From the NCBI GenBank assembly GCA_900498245.1, contig LS998015.1:1988717-2045247 (forward strand): 56,531 nucleotides of DNA, in the 5' to 3' direction. Below the pieces are notes generated by a model that did not search any database, was not told the origin of the DNA, and worked only from the letters and a program-made list of their open reading frames with translations. A program made the position numbers and the translations under genes. The number at the start of each line of letters is the position of its first letter. The first letter of the stretch is position 1. The DNA is from Candidatus Zixiibacteriota bacterium (lineage in GTDB: Bacteria; Zixibacteria; MSB-5A5; GN15; PGXB01). Positions 8,250 through 17,294 of the stretch are shown here, in pieces.

Positions 8250-8627
8250 TTACGGCGTCACCGTAATGGTCCCGGTCATCGAGGGGTGAATAGAGCAGTG
8301 ATAAGGATAGCTGCCGGCCGTATTGAAAGTATAGGAATACTTGGCGCCTTGACCCAGATTCCCCGACGACGTAAATTTTCCGTCGTCGCTGGTAACCGTG
8401 TGCGTGACCGCATCATTATTGGTCCAGGTGACGGTCGTTCCCATTTTAACCGTCGTACTGCTCGGATTGAAAGCGAAACCGGAGATAGTCACGGCGTTCG
8501 GATTGCCGCCTCCCACCCCCCCGCCGGATGAACTGGTCGGATTACTTTTACTGGAGCAGGAATAGAGCAACATTCCGACCGCCAGAACCAGGACTCCTGT
8601 GATAATAAAAGAACCTGTCTTCCGCAT
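8250..8627 (-). CDS. cupredoxin (plastocyanin-like) lipoprotein
   Basis: A 125-residue exported blue-copper-type protein. It has a lipoprotein signal ending LLYSC, with the lipidated Cys near residue 24, then a Ser/Gly-rich linker with SSSGGG, then a cupredoxin domain. Copper ligands are visible: His in NNDAVTHTV, then Cys, His and Met in YHCSIHPSM. Such proteins carry electrons in the periplasm. An AAGGAG lies seven bases before the ATG. A TATAAT (8662-8667 on the - strand) may be its -10 box, without a convincing -35. A terminator follows at once. Confidence 0.88.
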   Translation of the reverse strand: MRKTGSFIITGVLVLAVGMLLYSCSSKSNPTSSSGGGVGGGNPNAVTISGFAFNPSSTTVKMGTTVTWTNNDAVTHTVTSDDGKFTSSGNLGQGAKYSYTFNTAGSYPYHCSIHPSMTGTITVTP

Positions 8628-8702
8628 GTACCGACTCCTTTATAATGGATAATATATGTCTATTATAACCGCGATGACAGGGCCGATTGTTCCCCCAAAA
8701 TT

Positions 8703-8730
8703 AAACCCGGCTCATCCTTGAGCCGGGTTT
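8703..8730 (-). terminator. terminator of the glycan operon
   Basis: A perfect 11-bp inverted repeat AAACCCGGCTC / GAGCCGGGTTT with a 6-base loop, followed on the - strand by AATTTT. It lies 98 bases after the last glycosyltransferase stop and separates the nine-gene glycan operon from the cupredoxin gene. Confidence 0.8.
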
Positions 8731-8827
8731 ATTCACACCACCGTTCATCCCCCTGTGCGGCGGTATTTTACTCTTGCTGCCGATCACTGTCTATAAATAT
8801 ATACATCATCAGAACAGCGTTTGTTCC

Positions 8828-9544
8828 CTATTTCTTGATTCGCAGATACAGATAAACCCAGGGCCGTATCATCGACCACCAACCGGTAAACGGCCTTATT
8901 TTGCTGTAATTTTTTCCCGATTCGGGATATACCATCGATACCGGAACCTCCGTCACCCGGTACTTTCCCTTCAGGGTATGATAATGTATATAGTACTCCA
9001 TTTCGTACTTATTCAGCCACGCCTGCTCCAAATTAAATCGTCTATCATCGAATAAGGAAAGCCGATAGGCCCGGAAACCACAGGTGATATCGGTTCCGTG
9101 AAACCCGGTGAACAGATTGACCAGGACCGTGAATAATCGGATGGTGACCTTTCGGAACAGCGGGATATTGGGAGAACTTCCCCCGGCCAGATTGCGGGAA
9201 CCCTGAACGTAGTCATACCGGCCGGCTACTAAAGGCTCCGTCAACCGTTCGATTTCCTCCGGGAGCATTTTTCCGTTGGCCGCCATTATCACGATTATTT
9301 GATAATTGTTTTTGCGCCCGTAATTTATCGCTTCTCTGATGCCGCAACCGATCCCCCGATTAGCCTCGTGCCGGATTATCCGGCGGCCGCCGTTCTGCAA
9401 AAATTCATAACTGCCGTCAGTGGAACCGTCATCGACAAATAACAGATCATAGGGAGCCTCTTGCGGAAATCGCTCCATCAAATTCCGCAGTTTCTCGCCC
9501 TCGTTAAAGACAAAGAGAGCAACCAGAATATTTTTGGCGGGCAT
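8828..9544 (-). CDS. family 2 glycosyltransferase (dolichyl-phosphate mannose synthase type)
   Basis: A 238-residue single-domain GT2 enzyme of the DPM1-like group. It has the nucleotide-sugar loop VDDGSTDGS near 37-45, the MAANGKM acceptor-side motif in place of the usual DxD, and a basic C-terminus without membrane helices. It probably moves a sugar onto a polyprenyl phosphate or lipid-linked glycan at the inner face of the membrane. It is the last gene of the operon. Its ATG overlaps the previous stop codon (TAATG). It is a paralogue of the GT2 at 14444 and shares the basic C-terminal block ending in [RK]PFxxWW. Sugar specificity cannot be read. Confidence 0.85.
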   Translation of the reverse strand: MPAKNILVALFVFNEGEKLRNLMERFPQEAPYDLLFVDDGSTDGSYEFLQNGGRRIIRHEANRGIGCGIREAINYGRKNNYQIIVIMAANGKMLPEEIERLTEPLVAGRYDYVQGSRNLAGGSSPNIPLFRKVTIRLFTVLVNLFTGFHGTDITCGFRAYRLSLFDDRRFNLEQAWLNKYEMEYYIHYHTLKGKYRVTEVPVSMVYPESGKNYSKIRPFTGWWSMIRPWVYLYLRIKK

Positions 9545-10230
9545 TATGATTTCTTTTCGTCCTCTTTGACATACGGAAACCAGACATAGGGCCGCTCGTA
9601 GGCATGAATTCGGCAGGTCAGTTCCTTGACCGACTTGATAACCCTCGCCGGATTACCCGCCGCCACCATCATTTCCGGTATGTCACTAACAACCACCGAC
9701 CCGGCGCCGATCAAGGCGCCTTCACCGATTTTGACCGCCGGAAGGAAGGTGCAATTCGCCCCTATTTTCACCAAGTCACCGACAATTGCTCCCCCGCCGC
9801 ATTCCTTATAGCGCGGGCAATTCATCGGATGCGGGTCGTCAGTAAAAACCGTGTTCGGCGCCACAAAAACATAATTTCCAAGGGTCACCATTTCCAGGAA
9901 ACAACCCGAATGGATCCGGCAGGAATCACCGATTTTATTCTCAAATTCGAGCACGGCATTGGTCCCGACCGACACATTATTTCCGATTATATTGTCCTCG
10001 CGTATCGATGCCCCTTGCCCGGATTGAAAATGGTCGCCGATTTTGGTCCCGGCATAGATCGTCGTGAACGGCCGTATGACCGATTCCCGTCCTATTATAA
10101 GGGGCCGTTCCCCCTCCTTGCTCCCGCGCGGCGGCTGACCCAGCACGGCCGGTCCATAAATTGTGCTCCCCTCGCCGATAGAGACATTCTCGAATATCTT
10201 TACATCGCCGAATATTTGAACATTTTTCAT
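9544..10230 (-). CDS. hexapeptide-repeat (left-handed beta-helix) acyltransferase
   Basis: A 228-residue protein of the bacterial hexapeptide transferase family. Many [LIV]Gxxxx turns follow one another (IGEGSTIYGP, IGRESVIRP, IGNNVSVGTN, IGEGALIGAGS). Such enzymes put an acetyl group on an amino sugar, as WbpD and WlbB do. It overlaps the preceding dehydrogenase gene by four bases. In known O-antigen pathways a MocA-type dehydrogenase, an aminotransferase and an acyltransferase of this type act in series on UDP-GlcNAc. Here two of the three are adjacent, so a diacetylated uronic acid-type sugar is a reasonable guess, not proof. Confidence 0.85.
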   Translation of the reverse strand: MKNVQIFGDVKIFENVSIGEGSTIYGPAVLGQPPRGSKEGERPLIIGRESVIRPFTTIYAGTKIGDHFQSGQGASIREDNIIGNNVSVGTNAVLEFENKIGDSCRIHSGCFLEMVTLGNYVFVAPNTVFTDDPHPMNCPRYKECGGGAIVGDLVKIGANCTFLPAVKIGEGALIGAGSVVVSDIPEMMVAAGNPARVIKSVKELTCRIHAYERPYVWFPYVKEDEKKS

Positions 10231-11234
10231 AATTTGATAACCTTCCCCCCCTGTTTCAACGACTGATTAGCCGCCTCTAAAATTCTCACCACTCGATAGC
10301 CGGCCTGGCCGTCGGTCAAGGGCGCCCGCCCTTGTTCTATGGCGCTGACAAATTCCTTTGACACCAGATTCAGCGCCTCGGTCAATTCGATCCGCGGCGC
10401 CATCATATCACCGGTGCGATATTGCACCAGGATATCATAAACCTCTTCCCGATTCTTGATATAGTCCACGCCCTTATCATAGATTTTGACCTTCTCCGAC
10501 GGTTCCACATCATCGTACACTATCATCTTGCGCGAGCCGCATACCAGTGTCTGGCGGACTTTCACCGGCGCCAGCCAGTTGACATGAATGTGCCCGATTA
10601 GATGAGCATCATAACCGACCGAAATGTAGGCGATATTCTCGATATCGCTTTCGAAATGCGCCACCCCTGTCGCCGAAATGGTTCGCGCCGGCTTGGCCAG
10701 AAGATAGTCCATGATCGACACATCATGCGGCGCCAGATCCCAGACCACATTGACATCATGCTGAAACAGCCCCAGATTGACCCGCACCGAATCGAAATAA
10801 TAAATCTCCCCCAGTTCCCCGCTGGCGATAATCTCCTTTATCTTTCTGACCGCCCCCGTGTAGATGAAAGTATGATCGACCATCAGGGTCAATTTGCTTC
10901 TCTCCGCCGTCTCGATGAGGACCTCGGCCTGCTCCGATGTGGCCGTCATCGGTTTCTCCAGTAGAACGTGCTTGCCCTGTTTCATCGCCTCCATTGCCAG
11001 GGGAAAATGGGTCGAAACCGGGGTTGCGATTACCAGAGCATCGATATCCTTGTGCCGGAGCAATTCGTCGGGATTTCTGGCAAATATTTTGATATTGGGA
11101 TATAGACGCGAAATGTATTTCAGTCGTTCCTCCCGCAAATCCGCCACCCCCAGAACCCGAACATTCTCAAGGAGCCCGAAGTTTCTGATGAGATTCGGTC
11201 CCCAATAGCCGCATCCGATTATGCCGATATTCAT
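10227..11234 (-). CDS. Gfo/Idh/MocA-family sugar dehydrogenase
   Basis: A 335-residue oxidoreductase. The Rossmann dinucleotide loop GIIGCGYWGPNL is at 3-14, followed by the family signature LLEKPMTAT (about residue 92-100). The C-terminal alpha/beta domain carries the substrate site (HDVSIMDYLL around 170). Relatives such as WlbA/WbpB oxidise C3 of UDP-GlcNAc-uronic acid. It starts 12 bases after the GT39 gene and overlaps the acyltransferase, so the two are coupled. No aminotransferase is present in the window to complete a 3-amino sugar pathway. Confidence 0.88.
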   Translation of the reverse strand: MNIGIIGCGYWGPNLIRNFGLLENVRVLGVADLREERLKYISRLYPNIKIFARNPDELLRHKDIDALVIATPVSTHFPLAMEAMKQGKHVLLEKPMTATSEQAEVLIETAERSKLTLMVDHTFIYTGAVRKIKEIIASGELGEIYYFDSVRVNLGLFQHDVNVVWDLAPHDVSIMDYLLAKPARTISATGVAHFESDIENIAYISVGYDAHLIGHIHVNWLAPVKVRQTLVCGSRKMIVYDDVEPSEKVKIYDKGVDYIKNREEVYDILVQYRTGDMMAPRIELTEALNLVSKEFVSAIEQGRAPLTDGQAGYRVVRILEAANQSLKQGGKVIKL

Positions 11235-11246
11235 CCTTTATTTCCT

Positions 11247-13466
11247 TTAAAAATAAACACTTGTTCCATCACCTTTCCGGACCTCGATAATAATATTATA
11301 CCGTCCGCTCTGACGGCCCCGTAAGGGCGACAGGTCATTGTCGTTTTCGCGACCTTCATCAATATAATATGAAACGGTCGAATCCGATGAAAGATGATAT
11401 TTCAGGCGGACCCGCGGGTCCCCTTTTTCCACAAACCGCTCTATTGAATAATGGGAAAGATCCGGAATCAAGAGACTGTCTTCCGCCCCGACACTATATG
11501 TGCCATATAAATCGACCCGCGCTCCCGGCGCCGGAATAATATTTAATTGGATATCGATATACCCGTTTTTCTCGATGGCCTGATTGAACTCGGCGCCGGT
11601 CAGCGCCACAAAGGACCAGTAGCGCATTTCATCCTTTCCGATCCCCGTCAAACCTTCAAACACGCGATATGTCGCCTTTTTATAATAAAAAACATCGAGG
11701 GGCGGCGCATTAAGCGTGAACTGCGCCTGACGGCCATTAACCGATAGTTTTATCTGCTCGGATGCCCCCTTGGTTCCCTTCAGATCAAGCCCGATTCGCG
11801 CCACGCTCCCCGGCGGTAATTTAATATCGGGAGGGACATATATTCTGACCCCGGCCGCCTGATCGCTTCTCTCCAGCGGACAGCGCCATTCCGACCAACT
11901 GTTATCGGCGCTCCCCTTTTCATAAATGACAGCCGCCAGCACTAATGTCGGTAATATCAATAACTTCAAGGCCGCGCCAATCCTAATCATTCGGGATATG
12001 ACAAATAGGAGATAAAGCGACAATCCAAGAATCGCCGCTATTTTCAGTACGATAGCCGCAGAAACCCCGGCGCCGACGCCGACGATATTTATAAATACTG
12101 CTTCCGGCAGGGCCATTATTATCAGCGCCAGGATAACAATCACCGCCTTCTTAATCAATTTATTCTTATCCTTCCACGTTTCTTTAATATATCCGGCGAT
12201 TTTTACCCATACCGCAGCGGCGGCAATAATCAATAGCGGCATCGAACTCAAATTGTATCGCGCCAGGGAATGCATTATGACATGAATGCCGGTGTAATAT
12301 AGCGGTATCAACAGCAGATATATGAGCCCCGGTTTCTTGTCGACCAGGAACAGCATTATGCCGAACAGAGCCGGAATCACAATCAGTATATGGTACCAAT
12401 CCGCCATACCCGGCGTCAGAATAAATGTCTGCTTGAAATCGTTGTACGGCTGTCCCCAGAGGCGAATGAATTTCTTTATCAGAAGATTCAGATAGCCGGA
12501 GGGATCATGGCTGATTGTATAAGAAACCGGGTAGGTCCAGAAATCTTTCTCGGCATAATCAAGGTCGTATCCCTCATATTTTATGGAAGAACTTGAGCGA
12601 AAATTCGCCTCCGAGTAATTGGGATCGCGAACCGCTATCTGGCCGTAGTGCAGACTGGTGACTATCACCCAAGGTAGCGTAATTAGAATAAATGGTACGG
12701 CCGCACGCGTAAGATTTGAGACCATCTCTTTTTTTCGATCCCAATTGTCACACATAAAGCCAATCCCGAATGGAACGAACATAAGCGATGCGGTTGGACG
12801 CGTGAGAAGCAATATTCCCAGCAGAAAACCTGTCCAGTAAATATATTTTCTTCTCCGGGTTTCATACCATTGAAGAATCAAATAGAAACTGAGAAGGATG
12901 AAAAATATTGTCAACGAGTCCGGAGAAACCAATCCCGCCAATAAATTAAAAGGCAAATAAAGGATATATATTATTCCTGATAAAACGGCTGTCCTGGAAT
13001 CAAACAGCCGCTCCGCAATTTTCATCACCAGCACCACGCACAGCCCGTCGATCAGGGCGTTCAACAGTCGGACTTTCAGAAAGGTCGCGCCCAGGCTAAT
13101 CAAAAAAATAATGGCCAGATAAACCGGATATACCGGCCCCGATATGAACAGGTACTCCTCTGCCTGCGATATGGTCGGCCGGGAATAGTAGAGCCATTCT
13201 ATCTGTTCCCCTTTGATATATTTGGCCATAGTGGTTTCGAATTGAACCAGTTGGGCGGTGCTGTCGGCCGCTTGATAATGGTCGGGGTGGCCAAACGTTC
13301 CCCCTTGCCCCGCGTAATCGAGCAATCCCAGCGCCGCCGAGGAATAGATTCGGGCGTCCCACATGACCGGAACCGGCTCATAGGCGACAACAAATATCAC
13401 CCGCACCATCACGCAGGCCGCAAAAAACAGCCATTGCCGGCGGTTGAATTTTAAAAAAGACAGCAT
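11247..13466 (-). CDS. polytopic GT39/ArnT-type glycosyltransferase
   Basis: A 739-residue membrane protein with about 11-13 helices in the first two thirds. An early acidic loop (VMWDARIYSS, around 34-43) corresponds to the catalytic Asp of GT39/PMT/ArnT enzymes, which use polyprenyl-phosphate sugars at the outer face of the inner membrane. After the helices, residues from about 530 onward form a soluble beta-rich domain, probably periplasmic and carbohydrate-binding. Its place between an epimerase and a dehydrogenase in the same operon fits transfer of an activated sugar onto an envelope glycan or protein. Confidence 0.8.
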   Translation of the reverse strand: MLSFLKFNRRQWLFFAACVMVRVIFVVAYEPVPVMWDARIYSSAALGLLDYAGQGGTFGHPDHYQAADSTAQLVQFETTMAKYIKGEQIEWLYYSRPTISQAEEYLFISGPVYPVYLAIIFLISLGATFLKVRLLNALIDGLCVVLVMKIAERLFDSRTAVLSGIIYILYLPFNLLAGLVSPDSLTIFFILLSFYLILQWYETRRRKYIYWTGFLLGILLLTRPTASLMFVPFGIGFMCDNWDRKKEMVSNLTRAAVPFILITLPWVIVTSLHYGQIAVRDPNYSEANFRSSSSIKYEGYDLDYAEKDFWTYPVSYTISHDPSGYLNLLIKKFIRLWGQPYNDFKQTFILTPGMADWYHILIVIPALFGIMLFLVDKKPGLIYLLLIPLYYTGIHVIMHSLARYNLSSMPLLIIAAAAVWVKIAGYIKETWKDKNKLIKKAVIVILALIIMALPEAVFINIVGVGAGVSAAIVLKIAAILGLSLYLLFVISRMIRIGAALKLLILPTLVLAAVIYEKGSADNSWSEWRCPLERSDQAAGVRIYVPPDIKLPPGSVARIGLDLKGTKGASEQIKLSVNGRQAQFTLNAPPLDVFYYKKATYRVFEGLTGIGKDEMRYWSFVALTGAEFNQAIEKNGYIDIQLNIIPAPGARVDLYGTYSVGAEDSLLIPDLSHYSIERFVEKGDPRVRLKYHLSSDSTVSYYIDEGRENDNDLSPLRGRQSGRYNIIIEVRKGDGTSVYF

Positions 13467-13478
13467 GCCAAGATAATT

Positions 13479-14441
13479 TTATCGGCTTGTTTGGGCCGCT
13501 TGATACCACTCTATCGTCCGCTTCAGCCCCTCGTGCAGACTCACCTGCGGGTGCCAGCGCAATCGGGTCCGGATCCGCTCGATATTCAGCACCCGCCGCC
13601 GGATATTGTCGATATCGCGCCGGTCGATATGCTCGCACCCGGCCTTGCGTCCCATCAGGTCCGCCAGAAGTTCCACAATCCCCATTATGCTTGTCTCAAT
13701 GCCGGTTCCCATGTTGAACACCATGCCGTCGGCCCGCGGCGACAAAAGCGCCATCAGCGTTCCCGAAACGGCATCATCTACATAGGTGAAATCGCGGGTC
13801 TGAAGGCCGTCGCCATGGATCTGCAGATTTCGCCCGGCCGCAATCGCCTCGATAAATTTTGAAATTACCCCGCAGTACGGATTGGCGGGATTCTGTTTGG
13901 GACCATAAATATTGGAATACCTTACGACCGAAACCGGCACATAATAGGTCTCATAGAAAGCGTAGCAGTAATTTTCTCCGGCCAATTTCGACACCGAATA
14001 AGGCGAAAAAGTGAGCGGCGCTTCGTCCTCCACGATTGGCAGTATTCTCGGATTGCCGTAAATCGAGGCCGACGATGTATAAACGACGCCTTTCGGCTTT
14101 GTCTCCCTGGCCGCCATCAAGACATTAAGTGTCCCCCCGATATTGGTCTCATAATCCTCGCGGGGATTTTTGGTCGAGACAATAATATTGCGCGCCGCCA
14201 GATGCGCCACATAATCGACACCATCCATCGCCGAGCGCACCAGTTTATAATCCGTGACAGAGCCCTGAATAAACTCGTACGGCACCGATGGTTCGATATT
14301 TTTTCGTTCCCCCGTGAACAGGTCGTCGAGCACGGCCACTTTGCCCCCCGCCCGAACGATCGCTTCCACCAGGTTGGAGCCGACAAAACCGGCTCCCCCG
14401 GTCACCAGCACTCTGCTTCCCGTAAAATCGATATTTATCAC
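13479..14441 (-). CDS. NAD-dependent nucleotide-sugar epimerase (UDP-glucose 4-epimerase type)
   Basis: An extended short-chain dehydrogenase of about 320 residues. The N-terminal NAD loop GGAGFVGSNL follows directly after the start, and the SYK-type catalytic set is Ser/Thr in TSSASIYG plus YSVSKLAGE. The GTG at 14441 is chosen over an in-frame ATG at 14495. The GTG has GAGGA seven bases upstream and begins just after the stop of the preceding gene (14444), whereas the ATG would overlap that gene by 52 bases and add 18 residues not typical of the family. It probably supplies a C4-epimerised NDP-sugar to the transferases of this operon. Confidence 0.87.
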   Translation of the reverse strand: MINIDFTGSRVLVTGGAGFVGSNLVEAIVRAGGKVAVLDDLFTGERKNIEPSVPYEFIQGSVTDYKLVRSAMDGVDYVAHLAARNIIVSTKNPREDYETNIGGTLNVLMAARETKPKGVVYTSSASIYGNPRILPIVEDEAPLTFSPYSVSKLAGENYCYAFYETYYVPVSVVRYSNIYGPKQNPANPYCGVISKFIEAIAAGRNLQIHGDGLQTRDFTYVDDAVSGTLMALLSPRADGMVFNMGTGIETSIMGIVELLADLMGRKAGCEHIDRRDIDNIRRRVLNIERIRTRLRWHPQVSLHEGLKRTIEWYQAAQTSR

Positions 14442-14443
14442 AG

Positions 14444-15163
14444 CTATTTCCTCAATCGCAATCCCAGATACAGGAGCGGTTTTGCCAATCGCCACCAGTC
14501 ACGAAACGGTTTCATTTTGGTGAATTGTTTCCGTCCCCCGTGATAGTAAATGGTGATCGGGACCTCCCGAAATCTGATTTTTCTGCATTTTATCGCCTTG
14601 TATAATATATATGGCTCCAGTTCGTATCTGTCAAGCCAGGCCTGATCGATATCGATATCGAAATCCTTGAAGAGAGAAAGTCGAAAGGCCCGAAAACCGT
14701 TGGTGGCATCGGTCACTCGCTTCAGAACCAGTATTGAAAAAAATAAGGAATATAATTGCGTTGTCACCATCCGGAACGGCCGGTCATTTACCACCCGACC
14801 GCCTTTCAGCCGTCTCGACCCCTGCACAAAATCGTACTCCCCTCTCGCAATCGGCCCGACCACTCGTTCTATCTCGGTCGGTTCGTGCTGATCGTCACCG
14901 GATAGAACAGCCCCAATTTCGTACCCCTTTTCAATTCCGTATTTTATTCCGGTTCTGATACCGGCTCCTACACCCCGATTGATTTCATGACGAAGCACCG
15001 TCGCCCCGGCCGCTTTTGCCTCTTCCGATGTTCCGTCGCTGGAACAATCATCAACCACCGCAATCTCATCGGCCATCCCGATCCTCTTGACCTTTTCCAC
15101 CACTCGCCCTATTTTCCCCGATTCGTTATATGCCGGAAGTATCACCAGAAGTTTCTTACCCAC
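14444..15163 (-). CDS. family 2 glycosyltransferase (dolichyl-phosphate mannose synthase type)
   Basis: A 239-residue GT2 enzyme with the VVDDCSSDGTSEEA nucleotide loop (around 36-49) and the catalytic-side SGDDQHEP motif, a true DxD-type site (the paralogue at 8828 has ANGKM there). No membrane helices. It overlaps the flippase-like gene by eight bases. Its likely product is a polyprenyl-phosphate sugar used by the GT39 or DUF2723 protein of the same operon. Confidence 0.87.
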   Translation of the reverse strand: MGKKLLVILPAYNESGKIGRVVEKVKRIGMADEIAVVDDCSSDGTSEEAKAAGATVLRHEINRGVGAGIRTGIKYGIEKGYEIGAVLSGDDQHEPTEIERVVGPIARGEYDFVQGSRRLKGGRVVNDRPFRMVTTQLYSLFFSILVLKRVTDATNGFRAFRLSLFKDFDIDIDQAWLDRYELEPYILYKAIKCRKIRFREVPITIYYHGGRKQFTKMKPFRDWWRLAKPLLYLGLRLRK

Positions 15164-16175
15164 TCGCCTGCGCCCCCTCCGACATCGCCTCCTTCCTCAA
15201 CTGACTCAGTGAAAGATGCTCTTTCTTCAGGAAATAGAAGCCCATGAGCGTGATGGGAATGAACTGCGCCGCATGAAGCACAATAGCGCAGGACAGGGCA
15301 TTGTCGTGCCCGATACCGTACATCCGGAGCGTTAATATCACGCCGGCATGATAGACGCCGATAAATCCCGGCGATGACGGTATCAAAATCAGTATTGAAA
15401 CCACTACCAGCAGTACATAAGAGGCATATATAGGAAGGTGATATCCAAAAGCGTAAAAGACGAAAATATTCGAAATACCCATACAGAGCCAGAGGAAAAT
15501 GGTGTGCGCCGATACCCATAACAATTCGCGCCAGCTTTTCATGAATAATAGACCGCGGGAAAATTTCAAAACGGTATGATTCACTTTCTCCCGTGTCGAC
15601 GCCGGCAGAAAGAAGAGGTATTTCGACAGCAGCCGTCCCGATCCTTCGGGTCGCATGACAATAGTCACCGCAAATATCAATCCTATCACCGCTACGATTA
15701 ATGACAGGAATATGCCCAGTTTGAATCGGGAATCGACCGGAAGCGGCGTGATCAAAAGCACCACCGCCAGTATCAAGAGAAGAGCCAGAAGATCGAAAAC
15801 CATCCGCTCCACGAAAATCGTCGCCAGCGACGCCGATTTTGTAATTTCCTTGTCCTGCTTGGAAAGCGAGTACGCCCGGACAAATTCCCCCAGACGAAGC
15901 GGCAGGACATTATTGGCCATGAAGCCGATGCAGGTGGCCGCCAGAAGATTCTTATAGGGCACTTTTGCGATCGGGCGCAACATATATTTCCAGCGTTCGG
16001 CCCGCTGATACATGGCGAAACAGACGAAAAAAATGTTCGGGATGAGCCAGAAGTAGTTGGCCTCTTTCATCGCCCGCCCCAGTTGACTTATATCGACATT
16101 CCGAAGAATTATGAACAGAAACACGGCGGAAATACCGATACCGATGACCACCGACCAGAATTTACTTTTCAACAT
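15156..16175 (-). CDS. UPF0104/lysylphosphatidylglycerol-synthase-type membrane protein
   Basis: A 339-residue protein with about eight membrane helices. It has the family hallmark NNVLPLRLGEFVRAY (around 92-106) and the late SPGFIGVYHAGV segment. Family members include AglD and the flippase half of MprF, which handle lipid-linked sugars or flip modified lipids. In this operon it is a candidate flippase for polyprenyl-phosphate sugars made by the adjacent GT2. Direct function is unproven. Confidence 0.8.
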   Translation of the reverse strand: MLKSKFWSVVIGIGISAVFLFIILRNVDISQLGRAMKEANYFWLIPNIFFVCFAMYQRAERWKYMLRPIAKVPYKNLLAATCIGFMANNVLPLRLGEFVRAYSLSKQDKEITKSASLATIFVERMVFDLLALLLILAVVLLITPLPVDSRFKLGIFLSLIVAVIGLIFAVTIVMRPEGSGRLLSKYLFFLPASTREKVNHTVLKFSRGLLFMKSWRELLWVSAHTIFLWLCMGISNIFVFYAFGYHLPIYASYVLLVVVSILILIPSSPGFIGVYHAGVILTLRMYGIGHDNALSCAIVLHAAQFIPITLMGFYFLKKEHLSLSQLRKEAMSEGAQASG

Positions 16176-16187
16176 CGAATCGATTCC

Positions 16188-17294
16188 TTAACCGATGACC
16201 TTCTCCATTGCCGCCATAAATTCCTCCCCGGCCCGATCCCAGTTGAATCGCCCGGCCCATTCCCGGCCCCCCTTTTCCAGCCGACAGCGTGTTCCCTCAT
16301 CTGTTATCACCGCCAGAATTTTATTCGCCAACTGATTGATATCGCCATAAGGGTATAAAAGCCCGGTTTCATTATCGACCACCGAATCTTTCAAACCCGG
16401 CACATTGGCCGCAATAACCGTCGTCCCGCAGGCGTTGGCCTCGATATTGGTCAGACCCCAGCCTTCTTTCAGCGACGGGTACACCGCCACATGGCTCCGC
16501 CTGATTATTTCCACTTTATCCTCAAGACTCACAAAACCGGGGAAATGAACCCGATCGGCAATTTTAAGATCTTCGGCCAGCGCTTTCAATTTCGGCAGAT
16601 AGTCGCCGCTTCCGACTATTTTCAACTGCGCTTCCGGGACCTTGTCCAAAACCAGTTTGAAAGCCGCTATCAAATGATCCACTGATTTATATTTCTTGAC
16701 CCGACCCAGATAAAGTATTGTGGGACTCTCATACTTCCTTATCGAAGCATCATGATTATAGATGGCGGCGTCTATGCCGCAATGCACGATTGAGATATTT
16801 TCCCGGGGGATTCCCCGGCGGGCGATATCATCCGCGGTCGATTCCGAAATCACATTGAACTTGCACTTTTTATAGACCTTCACCAGCGGCCGCTCCGAAA
16901 AATAAATATAAAATCCCAAAAGGAAATTTATCTCCTTGAAGACCGTCGTGGAAAACAGATGCGGCACCACCACCAGGGTCGGGATGTCCATATAAAGTGG
17001 CGTATAAAACGGTATTTTATTTATATCCTCGATCATGAGGTCAAACCGTTCCGAACGTACCAGACGCCGAAGGTGCCATGGGGCCACCAGATTGAAATTG
17101 AAGCGGCTTCCCCGCCGAATGATGCGGACCCCCTGGATCACTTCCTCCGGGGCGGCACCGGGAAAGGAGGAACAGAAAAGAGTGACGCGGTGCCCTTTTT
17201 TTACCAAGCGCCGAAGCAGTTCCTCGAGATGAACCTCGGCTCCGCCGGCCTGCGGATTGGTTAAATCCTGCCAGTTCAGCGCCAGAATGTTCAA
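16188..17294 (-). CDS. family 4 glycosyltransferase
   Basis: A 368-residue GT-B enzyme. The N-terminal acceptor domain carries GGAEVHLEEL (17-26). The C-terminal donor domain has LYLGRVKKYKSVDHLI (about 215-230) and the E-x7-E motif in PSLKEGWGLTNIEANACGT. GT4 enzymes use NDP-sugars with retention of configuration, typically to extend lipid-linked glycans in the cytoplasm. It overlaps the DUF2723 gene by four bases. Confidence 0.9.
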   Translation of the reverse strand: MNILALNWQDLTNPQAGGAEVHLEELLRRLVKKGHRVTLFCSSFPGAAPEEVIQGVRIIRRGSRFNFNLVAPWHLRRLVRSERFDLMIEDINKIPFYTPLYMDIPTLVVVPHLFSTTVFKEINFLLGFYIYFSERPLVKVYKKCKFNVISESTADDIARRGIPRENISIVHCGIDAAIYNHDASIRKYESPTILYLGRVKKYKSVDHLIAAFKLVLDKVPEAQLKIVGSGDYLPKLKALAEDLKIADRVHFPGFVSLEDKVEIIRRSHVAVYPSLKEGWGLTNIEANACGTTVIAANVPGLKDSVVDNETGLLYPYGDINQLANKILAVITDEGTRCRLEKGGREWAGRFNWDRAGEEFMAAMEKVIG

